Shown piece by piece: positions 38,601 to 47,578 of a stretch of DNA of 64,000 nt (positions within the stretch are counted from its first letter, which is position 1; each line of letters begins with the position of its first letter). The notes beneath the pieces were generated by a model, which was given only the letters and a program-made list of their open reading frames with translations, did not search any database and was not told the origin of the DNA. The stretch lies in NCBI RefSeq assembly GCF_036345155.1, contig NZ_CP107772.1:6510001-6574000 (forward strand), read 5' to 3'. Source of the stretch: Streptomyces sp. NBC_00582 (GTDB lineage: Bacteria > Actinomycetota > Actinomycetes > Streptomycetales > Streptomycetaceae). Both the position numbers and the translations under genes were made by a program.

Positions 38601-39115
38601 TCGCCGTCCAGGGTGGTGCCGTTGGTGGAGCCGAGGTCGACGACCGTGGCGCGGCCGTCGGGGGAGAGGGTCACCGCGCAGTGCAGCCGGGAGACGTCCG
38701 GGTCGTCCAACGGGACGTCCGCCTCGGCGGAGCGGCCGACGCGGACCTGACCGCCGTGCAGGAGATGCACCCCGCCGGCGTCCGGGCCCGCCACCACGTG
38801 CAGCCGGGCCGGGGCGTCGTCGACCTCGGGATGCGGCTCGGGGTCCGCCGGGGTGCCCACGGCGAGGACCGCGCCGTCGATCAGCGGGGGCTCGCCGAGC
38901 GTGCAGCGCCCGCCGTCGAGCCTCTCCGCGCCCGCGTACAGCACGACGGGCGCGCCCCCCGCGCTCTCCCCGGCGACCACGGCGGCCAGCGCGGACGCGA
39001 CCGCCGACAGGGCCGTGCCGGCGGGCGCCGTGACCAGTACGTCGCAGCTCGCGGCGCGGCCCCGCGCGTCCGCGGGCGCGCCCAGCGGGTCTACGACGGT
39101 CAGCCGGATCTGCAT
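35606..39115 (-). CDS. FHA-domain FtsK/EccC-like ATPase
   Basis: A 1169-residue cytoplasmic protein. An FHA domain (about 105-195) has VGRSAEADV, SRLH (142-145) and GSTNG (163-167 region), able to read phospho-threonine. A Pro/Gly/Thr-rich linker of about 270 residues follows, then an FtsK/EccC-like part starting LWERGPGHPETLTVRLG. The first ATPase repeat is degenerate (GLAGPRPRLAGLARAVL). The second has GPPGSGRTE, with Arg860 where Walker A has Lys, and VVVVDDLDALV near 1004-1014. No membrane helices are seen. The ATG at 39115 (MQIRLTVVDP) follows AAGGGA. It is divergent from pkaA, a plausible kinase partner. Confidence 0.85.
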   Translation of the reverse strand: MQIRLTVVDPLGAPADARGRAASCDVLVTAPAGTALSAVASALAAVVAGESAGGAPVVLYAGAERLDGGRCTLGEPPLIDGAVLAVGTPADPEPHPEVDDAPARLHVVAGPDAGGVHLLHGGQVRVGRSAEADVPLDDPDVSRLHCAVTLSPDGRATVVDLGSTNGTTLDGDRVPSRPVRLAPGALLRVGESALRLAPPGGPGARVATTPDGEGHVRVPCDAGTTESASPSTAAGGSRTGAGHARGTAAAGPTGTARAAQARGTGAGQPGGVAGAAGTGPGTTPARVPGARTGDPEPAGTPAPPHGPTGHTYGTVDWTGAPAPRTPGETPSVPGQGSAPPLESHRPADGARPATDRHPAPPSGSSLDTHAGRASLDSLTQPYADAPHDGTRGPHTADPDEDPPFASRRKGTPLRGTDVPPGVRKRGGLSAWARRLAGGRGGGQDTPGTGDPDDVPGAETHSSAVPAPAPETWPDPAALLLTALAPGPRLWERGPGHPETLTVRLGTADRAAPDGTGLLPAVPVTAGLREAGALGLAGPRPRLAGLARAVLAQLAALHSPDALEIVLISTDRARGEQERTAEWSWLGWLPHLRPGHGQDCRLLLAYDHDQAAARTDELLRRLADHLPDGAPAPRTAHRPSWARAEDGEGFSGPYTVVVVDGDPGGADLREAVTRLAVAGPRAGIHVLCLAETSAVSPAAPVTQAYEAACAAAPVFRACGAVALLSGDVATALRLFRVAPEGDGRTGPVGRGTLAAVDAVSPAWAERFARALAPLRPDGGGERHTRVSAPLPPSARLLDELGLARATPASLMARWADAADDTEALGGRAWAVLGAGPRGPVAVDLAAEGPHLLVEGPPGSGRTELLRAIVASLAAAERPDRLSVLLLDGRDTVGKGTGGQGDGLRVCTDVPHVTGHLTANDPVRMREFAQSLSAELKRRAELLGLSDFAEWHTHREVSGRIVPQRTPAAPAQPAAGAADLDTPPSSTLRLRPSAAARRRTESPAAPLPRLVVVVDDLDALVSPALGSPGRPAAGSVMRALEAVAREGDRLGVHLVAATAPDARTAESEPARRSTVRINLDAPGSGADEPAPGRGRLKGADGRLTPFQGGRVTGRIPRTATLRPTVVPLEWHRMGDPPTRRPVRELGNGPTDLALLASALERASRQLSPSGV

Positions 39116-39501
39116 CGCCGTCAGCGGTCCCTTCTGCCCGGGCGCGGACAACCCCCCACCCCACACGAGCACATCGGCCAGTACTGCAGGCATCCTCGCA
39201 CCTGTCACCGACAATCCGCCCACCGCCCGCAGGCAAGTGATCTTGATTGGTCGGCTCTGCCCGCAAAAGTGCCTGCACCTTGCGTCGCCGGCGATCGGAC
39301 GACGATCAGTTGAGATCGGTCACGCCGGGCTGTGGCAACCGGGGGACCGGGGGGCGCGTCTTCCTGTCGAACGGGCAGGGAAGAAGGCACGTAACCGTAC
39401 GCAGGGCCCATAGGAAGAGGACAGCCCGGTACAAGGACCACGGCACTACAGTGGTCCGAACACAGGCAGAACAGGCAAGCAAGCAGCAGGGAGCGCGTGA
39501 C
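39116..39501. promoter_or_regulatory. Divergent region between FHA-FtsK and pkaA
   Basis: No gene is seen in 386 bases. A perfect 7-base inverted repeat GGACCAC (39435-39441)/GTGGTCC (39451-39457) encloses a TACAGT hexamer (39447-39452) that could be a -10 for pkaA. A GGGAG (39489-39493) serves the GTG start at 39502. The operator reading is tentative. Confidence 0.35.
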
Positions 39502-41217
39502 GTGCGGCCAGTCGGCAGCAAGTACCTGCTCGAGGAGCCGCTCGGACGCGGCGCCACGGGCACCGTCTGGCGAGCCCGCCAGCGCGAGACCGCGGGCGCC
39601 GAGGCGGCCGTGCCCGGTCAGCCCGGGGAGACCGTCGCGATCAAGGTCCTCAAGGAGGAGCTCGCGAGCGACCCCGACGTCGTGATGCGGTTCCTGCGCG
39701 AGCGGTCCGTGCTGCTGCGCCTGACCCACCCCAACATCGTCCGGGTCCGCGACCTGGTCGTCGAAGGCGATCTGCTGGCCCTCGTCATGGACCTCGTCGA
39801 CGGCCCCGACCTGCACCGCTACCTGCGCGAGAACGGGCCCCTGACGCCCGTCGCCGCCGCGCTGCTCACCGCCCAGGTCGCCGACGCGCTCGCCGCGAGC
39901 CACGCCGACGGCGTGGTCCACCGCGACCTGAAGCCGGCCAACGTCCTGCTGAAGCAGGAGGGCGGCCAGATGCACCCGATGCTCACCGACTTCGGCATCG
40001 CCCGCCTCGCCGACTCCCCGGGCCTGACCCGCACCAGCGAGTTCGTCGGCACGCCCGCGTACGTGGCGCCCGAGTCCGCGGAAGGACGCCCGCAGACCTC
40101 CGCGGTCGACATCTACGGCGCCGGCATCCTGCTGTACGAACTGGTCACCGGCCGTCCGCCGTTCGCCGGCGGCTCCGCGCTCGAGGTGCTCCACCAGCAC
40201 CTCAGCGCCGAACCGCGCCGCCCCTCCACCGTGCCCGACCCGCTGTGGACCGTCATAGAGCGCTGCCTGAGCAAGTCCCCCGAGGGCCGGCCGAGCGCCC
40301 AGAACCTCGCGCGCGGGCTGCGGATCGTCGCCGAGGGCATCGGGGTGCACGCCAACTCGATGCAGATCGCCGCCGCCGAGGGCGTCGTCCATCTGCTCGC
40401 CCCGGACCCGGCGCCCGCACAGGTGCCGGGCGCGGACGCGGGCGCGCACCAGGGGGCGTACGACCCGAACGCCGCGACCAGCGTGCTGCCCCACACCGCC
40501 GGCCCCGCCGGAGCCGCCGACCCGACCGCCGTCCTGCCGCACACCGGCGGCCCGGGCGGCGGCGCCGATCCGACGGCCGTGCTGCCGCCGGTGCCGCAGC
40601 ACCAGCCGGGACAGCAGCAGCCCGAGCAGCCGCACCCCTGGCAGACCCAGCTCCGCGCGGCCCGCGACCGCAACGAACAGACGCAGGTCCAGCAGTACCT
40701 CGACCCCGGCGAGGACCCGCTGCGCCGCCGCCCCCAGCGGCAGGTCGCCCGCCCGCAGCAGCCGCCGCAGCGGCCCCAGCAGGGCGGATACGGGCCTCAG
40801 CAGGGTGGATACCCGCAGCAGCAGGGCGGGTACGGCCATCAGCCGCAGCCCCAGCAGCAGTACGCGCCGCCGCGGCAGCCCCAGCAGCAGCCTCAGCGGT
40901 ACGCCCCGGCTCCGGCCCCGCAGCAGCAGCCCCAGCGGCAGCCGCAGCGGCCCGCGCCCGAGCCGCGGCAGCCCCGGGAGCCGAGGCAGCGCAGCGCCAA
41001 CCCGATGAAGATCCCCGGCCTCGGCTGTCTGAAGGGCTGTCTGTTCACGATCGTCATCTTCTTCGTGGCCGGCTGGCTGATCTGGGAGTTCAGCCCGCTC
41101 CAGGACTGGATCGGGACGGGCCGCACCTGGTGGGGCGAGCTGACGCATCTGTTCAACCAGTTCACGAACTGGGTCGGTGAACTGGGCGGGGACTCGGGGG
41201 GACCGGGCAAGCCCTGA
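39502..41217 (+). CDS. pkaA: Membrane-anchored Ser/Thr protein kinase, PkaA-like
   Basis: A 571-residue Hanks-type kinase. The kinase domain (1-275) has the Gly loop LGRGATGTVW, ATP-binding Lys48, HRDLKPAN with Asp142, DFG at 163 and the TPAYVAPE activation-loop end. A linker of about 190 residues is very rich in Gln, Pro and Gly (PQQGGYGPQQGG type). One transmembrane helix (about 513-533) follows, then a short outer tail. The GTG at 39502 is used because GGGAG lies 8 bases upstream and the kinase starts at once; upstream in-frame codons give no family match. The name follows gene order and memory of S. coelicolor pkaA. Confidence 0.88.
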   Translation: MRPVGSKYLLEEPLGRGATGTVWRARQRETAGAEAAVPGQPGETVAIKVLKEELASDPDVVMRFLRERSVLLRLTHPNIVRVRDLVVEGDLLALVMDLVDGPDLHRYLRENGPLTPVAAALLTAQVADALAASHADGVVHRDLKPANVLLKQEGGQMHPMLTDFGIARLADSPGLTRTSEFVGTPAYVAPESAEGRPQTSAVDIYGAGILLYELVTGRPPFAGGSALEVLHQHLSAEPRRPSTVPDPLWTVIERCLSKSPEGRPSAQNLARGLRIVAEGIGVHANSMQIAAAEGVVHLLAPDPAPAQVPGADAGAHQGAYDPNAATSVLPHTAGPAGAADPTAVLPHTGGPGGGADPTAVLPPVPQHQPGQQQPEQPHPWQTQLRAARDRNEQTQVQQYLDPGEDPLRRRPQRQVARPQQPPQRPQQGGYGPQQGGYPQQQGGYGHQPQPQQQYAPPRQPQQQPQRYAPAPAPQQQPQRQPQRPAPEPRQPREPRQRSANPMKIPGLGCLKGCLFTIVIFFVAGWLIWEFSPLQDWIGTGRTWWGELTHLFNQFTNWVGELGGDSGGPGKP

Positions 41218-41328
41218 CCACGACTCTGTGGACTTGTCGACATCTGGCGGGTGATTTCCGTCTCCGCGGTGAAGGTTGGCTCGTAGGACGCGTACTTTGT
41301 TCGGCAACACGCGTCGGTAGGAGCAGTC

Positions 41329-42576
41329 TTGGCACGGAAGATCGGCAGCCGGTACACCGCCCACCAGATCCTGGGACGGGGCAGCGCCGGCACGGTGTGG
41401 CTGGGCGAGGGACCCGAGGGGCCCGTCGCCATCAAGCTGCTGCGCGAGGACCTCGCCTCCGACGAGGAGCTCGTGGGCCGCTTCGTGCAGGAGCGCACGG
41501 CCCTGCTCGGGCTCGAACACCCGAACGTGGTCTCCGTACGGGACCTGGTCGTCGACGGCAACGACCTGGCGCTCGTCATGGACCTGGTCCGGGGCACCGA
41601 TCTGCGGACCCGGCTCGACCGGGACCGCAGGCTCGCGCCCGAGGCCGCGGTGGCGATCGTCGCCGACGTCGCGGAGGGGCTCGCCGCGGCGCACGCCGCC
41701 GGGGTCGTGCACCGGGACGTCAAACCGGAGAACGTCCTGCTCGACATGCAGGGTCCGCTGGGCCCCGGCGGCTCGCACCGCGCGCTGCTGACCGACTTCG
41801 GGGTCGCGAAACTGATCGACACCCCGAAGCGGACCCGCGCCACGAAGATCATCGGCACCCCGGACTATCTCGCGCCGGAGATCGTGGAGGGGCTGCCGCC
41901 GCGGGCCTCCGTGGACATCTACGCGCTCGCGACCGTGCTCTACGAGCTGCTGGCCGGGTTCACCCCGTTCGGCGGGGGGCATCCGGGCGCGGTGCTGCGG
42001 CGCCATGTCACCGAGACGGTCGCCCCGCTCCCCGGCATCCCGGACGAGCTGTGGCAGCTCATCGTGCAGTGCCTGGCGAAGGGGCCCGCGTCGAGGCTGC
42101 GGGCGTCCGAGCTCGCGGCGCGGCTGCGGGAGCAGCTGCCGACGCTGGCGGGGATGCCGCCGCTCGACGTGGACGAGCCCGACACCGAGCCGGCCCCGGA
42201 GGGCGGCGAGCCCTCGGACACGGCCTCGCCCGCCCCGGCGGCGCCCTCCGGGCGGGTGCGGCGGGGCTCGGTGCCGCTGGTGCCCGGCGCCAAGCCCGAC
42301 TCCAACCGGGACACCCACACCTCGATGCGGGTGCCGGCGCCCGACGAGCTGGCGGGCGGGGCGCACGGGACGGCACGGGTGCCGCGGGCCGCGGGGGCGC
42401 CCCGGCCGGGCTCCGCGCGGAACCGGGCGACCACCCGGCGGCGCCGGATCACGCTGGGCGCGGCGGCGGTGGCGCTGGTCGCGGCGGTGGGGATCGGCAC
42501 CTGGGCGGCGACCTCGGGCGACGACGCGGGCGCGTCCCCGCAGGACACGGGCACCTCGGCCCCGCCGACCCCGTAG
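41329..42576 (+). CDS. pkaB: Membrane-anchored Ser/Thr protein kinase, PkaB-like
   Basis: A 415-residue Hanks-type kinase with LGRGSAGTVW, Lys36, HRDVKPEN (Asp130), LLTDFG and GTPDYLAPE. A Pro/Ala/Gly linker leads to one transmembrane helix (about 374-394) and a short Ser/Gly/Thr outer tail. Linker Thr residues (DTHTSMR) could be phosphorylation sites. The start is TTG at 41329, supported by AGGAG (41319-41323) with a 5-base spacer. It follows the first kinase after 111 bases and is 64 bases from prfB. Confidence 0.88.
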   Translation: MARKIGSRYTAHQILGRGSAGTVWLGEGPEGPVAIKLLREDLASDEELVGRFVQERTALLGLEHPNVVSVRDLVVDGNDLALVMDLVRGTDLRTRLDRDRRLAPEAAVAIVADVAEGLAAAHAAGVVHRDVKPENVLLDMQGPLGPGGSHRALLTDFGVAKLIDTPKRTRATKIIGTPDYLAPEIVEGLPPRASVDIYALATVLYELLAGFTPFGGGHPGAVLRRHVTETVAPLPGIPDELWQLIVQCLAKGPASRLRASELAARLREQLPTLAGMPPLDVDEPDTEPAPEGGEPSDTASPAPAAPSGRVRRGSVPLVPGAKPDSNRDTHTSMRVPAPDELAGGAHGTARVPRAAGAPRPGSARNRATTRRRRITLGAAAVALVAAVGIGTWAATSGDDAGASPQDTGTSAPPTP

Positions 42577-42639
42577 GCCCCCCGGGGTCGTGACCCACGT
42601 CGGAGGGGAGCGGATGGCGGGTCCGTTACGCTGGAGGGC

Positions 42640-43746
<1,107 letters not shown>

Positions 43747-43756
43747 GTTTGTCGAC

Positions 43757-43791
43757 AAGGCAACTGCCCCTGGATCAGGGGCAGTTGCCTT
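43757..43791 (+). terminator. Rho-independent terminator after prfB
   Basis: AAGGCAACTGCCCCTG (43757-43772) pairs perfectly with 43776-43791, a 16-bp stem with a very short loop, followed by a pyrimidine-rich run. It begins 11 bases after the prfB stop. Confidence 0.92.
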
Positions 43792-43910
43792 TCCTCTTGC
43801 CTTTTACGTCACATTCGCGGCTTCAACCTCGGTCAAAGTCCCCCGACTTGGACATTGCGCCCGCAACGACCTTGACGTTGCTTTGAAAAATCGGGAGGGT
43901 GCAGTGTGGC

Positions 43911-44024
43911 ATGCGTATCTTCGGGGCGCATGTGAACCGGGGGGTTTCAGCCAGTAGTTCAGCTACCCCCGTCGATCACCGCCCCGAGCGCGCCCTCATC
44001 GACGATTCAGCTACTGGGGGTAGC
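43911..44024 (+). promoter_or_regulatory. Structured 5' leader of the repeat protein
   Basis: Overlapping inverted repeats can form alternative stems: TCGGGGCG/CGCCCCGA (43921-43928, 43980-43987), CCAGTAG/CTACTGG (43951-43957, 44011-44017) and GCTACCCCC/GGGGGTAGC (43962-43970, 44016-44024). The last two share bases, so they exclude each other. The direct repeat TTCAGCTAC occurs at 43958 and 44006. The 3' arm ends 6 bases before the ATG and could mask translation initiation. No known riboswitch is recognised. Confidence 0.5.
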
Positions 44025-44030
44025 AGCTTT

Positions 44031-44858
44031 ATGACAAAGAAGACGCGGATCCGGGTCGCGCGCCTCGCCGCCGGCGCCGTGATCGCCGCGGGCGCCTCGC
44101 TGACCGTGGCGGGCGTCGCCTCGGCCGCGGGGGACGAGGACGGCCTGAGCGGGCTCGTCTCGACGTCCGACAACACCGAAGTCACCACGCCGGACGACCC
44201 CGACCCGTGCGACCCGATCGGGGTCTGCACCACCACGGGCACGACGGGTACGGACACCACCGGCACCACCGGTACGACCGGCACGGACACCACCGGTACC
44301 ACGGGCACGACGGGTACGGACACCACCGGCACCACCGGTACCACCGGTACGACCGGCACGGACACCACCGGCACGACCGGTACCACGGGGACCACCGGCA
44401 CGGACACCACGGGTACCACCGGTACGACCGGCACCACGGGTACCACTGGCACGACCGGTACCACGGGTACAACCGGCACCACCGGCACCACGGGCACCAC
44501 CGGTACCACTGGCACCACCGGTACCACTGGCACGTCCGGCGACGACTCGACCGGCGGCAGCTCCACCTCCGGCGGCAGCTCCAGCACCGGTGGTTCCTCC
44601 ACCGACGGTGGCAGCTCCTCCACCAGCGGGGGCACGGACGCCGACGGCACCTCCACCCAGGAGGAGGGCACCTCCGCGCTGACCGACACCTCGGACGCCT
44701 CGTCCGACACCTCGGCCCAGGGCAGTGGCGGGGAGCTCGCCGAGACCGGTGCCGGCGAGACCACCTTCCTGATCATCGGCGCCGCCACCATGATCGCCGG
44801 TGGTGTCGCCTTCCGCGTCCTGCCGCGCGTCGTCGCGGGCCGCGGGGCCGCTGCCTGA
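44031..44858 (+). CDS. Sortase-anchored Thr/Gly-repeat surface protein
   Basis: A 275-residue secreted protein. A basic N-terminus and hydrophobic segment with AGVASAAGD form a Sec signal peptide (cleavage near residue 33). Residues 67-168 are Thr-Thr-Gly triplets with Asp at intervals, then a Ser/Gly/Thr-rich stretch. The C-terminus is a sorting signal: LAETG (236-240), a hydrophobic helix (about 246-262) and a basic end. LAxTG is the class E sortase motif of Streptomyces, so covalent linkage to the wall is likely. The ATG at 44031 opens the signal peptide; function beyond a stalk or surface coat is unknown. Confidence 0.85.
   Translation: MTKKTRIRVARLAAGAVIAAGASLTVAGVASAAGDEDGLSGLVSTSDNTEVTTPDDPDPCDPIGVCTTTGTTGTDTTGTTGTTGTDTTGTTGTTGTDTTGTTGTTGTTGTDTTGTTGTTGTTGTDTTGTTGTTGTTGTTGTTGTTGTTGTTGTTGTTGTTGTTGTTGTSGDDSTGGSSTSGGSSSTGGSSTDGGSSSTSGGTDADGTSTQEEGTSALTDTSDASSDTSAQGSGGELAETGAGETTFLIIGAATMIAGGVAFRVLPRVVAGRGAAA
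44229..44534 (+). repeat. Tandem GTT/ACC-type coding repeat
   Basis: About 300 bases encode 34 Thr-Thr-Gly-type triplets. The 9-base unit is close to GGYACCACC, with variable third bases and many GGTACC sites, so copies are imperfect. Such arrays can gain or lose units by slippage or recombination in multiples of nine bases, keeping frame. Confidence 0.85.
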
Positions 44859-44903
44859 CGGCAGCCGTTCCTGTGCGCGACGTGAGGTGATGAACGTACG
44901 CGC

Positions 44904-44940
44904 GAAGGGGCCCGGAGCTGACAAAGCTCCGGGCCCCTTC
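44904..44940. terminator. Bidirectional terminator
   Basis: GAAGGGGCCCGGAGCT (44904-44919) pairs perfectly over 16 bp with 44925-44940, loop GACAA, between the convergent surface-protein and zinc-ribbon genes. Confidence 0.88.
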
Positions 44941-44959
44941 GGCGTCGTAGGACCGCGGA

Positions 44960-45151
44960 CTACGCGGTCTGGTGGGCCAGCAGTGCCACCGCCGCCACCA
45001 GGACCGCCAGCAGCGCGATCAGCGCCATGGGGTTCAGGCCCCCGAGGAAGCTCTCCTGCTGCAGCCGCTCGCGGTTCGCACGGCACACGGGGCACCGGCC
45101 CTCGCTCACGGGCGCCGCGCAGTTAGCGCACACCAGCCGGTCGTACGTCAT
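44960..45151 (-). CDS. Small zinc-ribbon tail-anchored membrane protein
   Basis: A 63-residue protein. Two CxxC pairs (CANC and CPVC, in [19 protein letters not shown] then CPVCRANRE) form a zinc ribbon, followed by one hydrophobic helix ([19 protein letters not shown]) at the C-terminus. The ATG at 45151 has a strong AAGGAGGG nine bases upstream; longer in-frame extensions lack this. It is divergent from ftsE. The role is unknown; a tail-anchored adaptor is a guess from its shape. Confidence 0.75.
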   Translation of the reverse strand: MTYDRLVCANCAAPVSEGRCPVCRANRERLQQESFLGGLNPMALIALLAVLVAAVALLAHQTA

Positions 45152-45399
45152 GCGCCTCGCCCTCCTTGCACCGGTTCCACGTACCTCAACGCTCCCGCGG
45201 CCGGGAACGTTCCCCCTCCACTGTGCCAGGTTCCCGGCGGGGCCGCGCGGCCCGTCCACAGAGGGGGCCGGACAAACTCCGTGACAAACTCCCGTACAAA
45301 AACGCACAAGCCTGCCGCAACCCCTCCCGACGACTGCGCTCGCGCACCCGGTTCGCGTATGGTCACGCTCATCTACCCCCGGCGACCCGTGGTGCACCC

Positions 45400-46089
45400 G
45401 TGATCCGATTCGACAACGTCTCCAAGGTCTACCCCAAGCAGACCCACCCCGCACTCAGGGATGTCTCCCTGGAAGTGGAGAAGGGCGAGTTCGTCTTCCT
45501 CGTGGGCTCCTCCGGCTCCGGAAAGTCCACCTTCCTGCGGCTGATCCTCCGCGAGGAGCGGTGCAGCCACGGCCAGGTGCACGTCCTGGGCAAGGACCTC
45601 GCACGGCTCTCCAACTGGAAGGTGCCGCAGATGCGCCGCCAGCTCGGGACCGTCTTCCAGGACTTCCGGCTGCTGCCGAACAAGACGGTGGCGGAGAACG
45701 TCGCCTTCGCGCAGGAGGTCATCGGCAAGTCCAAGGGCGAGATCCGCAAGTCCGTGCCGCAGGTGCTCGACCTGGTCGGGCTCGGCGGCAAGGAGGACCG
45801 CAGGCCCGGTGAGCTCTCCGGTGGTGAGCAGCAGCGCGTCGCCATCGCGCGGGCCTTCGTCAACCGGCCCAAGCTGCTGATCGCCGACGAGCCGACCGGC
45901 AACCTCGACCCGCAGACCTCCGTCGGCATCATGAAGCTGCTCGACCGGATCAACCGGACCGGCACGACCGTCGTGATGGCCACGCACGACCAGAACATCG
46001 TGGACCAGATGCGCAAGCGCGTCATCGAGCTGGAGAAGGGCCGCCTCGTCCGTGACCAGGCGCGCGGCGTCTACGGCTACCAGCACTGA
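45400..46089 (+). CDS. ftsE: Cell division ATP-binding protein FtsE
   Basis: A 229-residue ABC ATPase that works with FtsX at the septum to activate peptidoglycan hydrolases. Walker A is GSSGSGKST (Lys42), signature LSGGEQQR, Walker B LLIADEP and H-loop MATHD. The GTG at 45400 gives the standard N-terminus ([14 protein letters not shown]) and family length; earlier in-frame codons do not. A TATGGT hexamer (45358-45363) may be the -10. The 248-base region before it also holds two copies of GACAAACTCC. ftsX follows after 42 bases. Confidence 0.97.
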   Translation: MIRFDNVSKVYPKQTHPALRDVSLEVEKGEFVFLVGSSGSGKSTFLRLILREERCSHGQVHVLGKDLARLSNWKVPQMRRQLGTVFQDFRLLPNKTVAENVAFAQEVIGKSKGEIRKSVPQVLDLVGLGGKEDRRPGELSGGEQQRVAIARAFVNRPKLLIADEPTGNLDPQTSVGIMKLLDRINRTGTTVVMATHDQNIVDQMRKRVIELEKGRLVRDQARGVYGYQH

Positions 46090-46131
46090 CCGCCCCCGCA
46101 GACGTTCCCGGAAAGGCCTCAAGAACACGCC

Positions 46132-47049
46132 ATGCGTGCCCAGTTCGTACTCTCCGAGATCGGCGTCGGTCTCCGTCGCAATCTGACGATGACCTTCGCC
46201 GTCATCGTGTCCGTGGCCCTGTCGCTCGCCCTGTTCGGCGGGTCGCTGCTGATGAGCGACCAGGTCAGCACCATGAAGGGCTACTGGTACGACAAGGTCA
46301 ACGTCTCGATCTTCCTCTGCAACAAGAGCGACGCCGAGTCCGACCCCAACTGCGCCAAGGGCGCCGTCACCGAGGACCAGAAGAAGCAGATCAAGTCCGA
46401 CCTCGACAAGATGTCGGTGGTCCAGACGGTGACGTACGAGTCGCAGGACGACGCGTACAAGCACTACAAGGAGCAGTTCGGCGACTCGCCGCTGGCCGCC
46501 TCGCTCACGCCGGACCAGATGCAGGAGTCGTACCGGATCAAGCTGAAGGACCCGGAGAAGTACCAGGTCATCGCGACCGCCTTCGACGGGCGGGACGGCG
46601 TGCAGTCCGTGCAGGACCAGAAGGGCATCCTGGACAACCTGTTCGGGCTGCTCAACGGCATGAACTGGGCCGCGCGCGCGGTGATGGCGCTGATGCTGGT
46701 GGTCGCGCTGATGCTGATCGTGAACACCGTGCGGGTCTCGGCGTTCAGCCGCCGCCGGGAGACCGGGATCATGCGGCTGGTCGGCGCCTCCGGCTTCTAC
46801 ATCCAGGCGCCGTTCATCGCGGAGGCCGCGGTCGCCGGGCTGATCGGCGGCACGGTCGCCTGCGGCTTCCTGGTGATCGCCCGGTACTTCATCATCGACC
46901 ACGGCCTCGCCCTGTCCGAGAAGCTGAATCTGATCAACTTCATCGGCTGGGACGCGGTCCTGACGAAGCTTCCGCTGATCCTCGCCACCAGCCTGCTGAT
47001 GCCGGCCCTGGCGGCGTTCTTCGCGCTGCGCAAGTACCTCAAGGTCTGA
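46132..47049 (+). CDS. ftsX: Cell division membrane protein FtsX
   Basis: A 305-residue FtsX with four transmembrane helices (about 20-42, 178-198, 224-247, 277-297). A large extracytoplasmic domain between helices 1 and 2 holds two cysteines (FLCNKSDAESDPNC) that could form a disulfide. It transmits ATP-driven changes in FtsE to wall hydrolases outside the membrane. Its stop is at 47047-47049; five bases later lies the hairpin of a decayed insertion element, which may serve as terminator. Confidence 0.96.
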   Translation: MRAQFVLSEIGVGLRRNLTMTFAVIVSVALSLALFGGSLLMSDQVSTMKGYWYDKVNVSIFLCNKSDAESDPNCAKGAVTEDQKKQIKSDLDKMSVVQTVTYESQDDAYKHYKEQFGDSPLAASLTPDQMQESYRIKLKDPEKYQVIATAFDGRDGVQSVQDQKGILDNLFGLLNGMNWAARAVMALMLVVALMLIVNTVRVSAFSRRRETGIMRLVGASGFYIQAPFIAEAAVAGLIGGTVACGFLVIARYFIIDHGLALSEKLNLINFIGWDAVLTKLPLILATSLLMPALAAFFALRKYLKV

Positions 47050-47054
47050 CCGCT

Positions 47055-47117
47055 CCCCTCCCCCGACGGGAGGGGATTCCTGGCTCAGGCAGCCTCCTGG
47101 AGCAGCGCTCCAGGAGG
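47055..47117 (-). ncRNA. Candidate omega-RNA 3' scaffold remnant
   Basis: Two hairpins follow one another at the 3' end of the tnpB relic: CCTCCTGGAGC/GCTCCAGGAGG (47093-47103, 47107-47117, within the last codons) and CCCCTCCC/GGGAGGGG (47055-47062, 47068-47075). This is where TnpB guide RNAs have their scaffold, ending just before the element boundary. It is a remnant by position and structure; expression is not shown. Confidence 0.4.
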
Positions 47118-47578
47118 TCTTGCGCCCTCGACACCAGCCGGGTCCAGACCTGCCCGGACGAGCATCACACGTGCGGAGTTCTTGTCTCTGGCGGACACAG
47201 GCTCGGGCCGTCCTCGTGCTTTTTCTTGTAGCCGGGCATCCCCGCCCGCTGCTTGACCGGCAGACGGTCCTTGATGTCCTTGAGAGCCTTCGCGCGGGAC
47301 CTGCCGAAGTCGCGGATGAGTTGCTGCTGGGGGACCGATGCCCCCTCGGCCGGCCAGGGCGTGACCGCGCGGGTCTCGGTCAGCGTCTTGTCCAGGCGAG
47401 CCGGGCCGCACTTCTCCCCCTCGCGGTAGGCCTTCTTACAACGGGCAACACATTCGTTCCGCACCCACCGGCAGCGGCCCCACTCGGCCAACAGCGCAGT
47501 TCGGGCGGAGGACGACACTCGCAGCCGGTAGGTGAACCGGGCATGACCGGCCCGGTCCGCCTCTGGTGCTGAGACCAC
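47085..47578 (-). pseudogene. Truncated, frameshifted TnpB
   Basis: The N-terminal 137 residues from GTG 47578 match the TnpB start: RTALLAEWGRCRWVRNECV, KKAYREGEK and FGRSRAKALKDIKDRLPVK. This frame ends at 47165. In another frame the typical TnpB C-terminus follows (RDKNSARVMLVRAGLDPAG to GALLQEAA, stop 47085), with the RuvC-III Asp. Roughly 200 or more residues, including RuvC I-II and the zinc finger, are missing between them. Hence it has an internal deletion plus frame change and cannot be an active nuclease. GGAGGAGG precedes the GTG, so the fragment may still be translated. Confidence 0.75.

Noticed and set aside
43911..44030. Known riboswitch (cyclic di-AMP ydaO type or cobalamin) in the leader
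   Set aside because: A few words such as GAACCGGGG look similar, but the conserved core segments and their order are not present.
44229..44534. Possible CRISPR array
   Set aside because: The repeats are contiguous 9-base coding units without unique spacers and lie inside a signal-peptide/LAETG protein.
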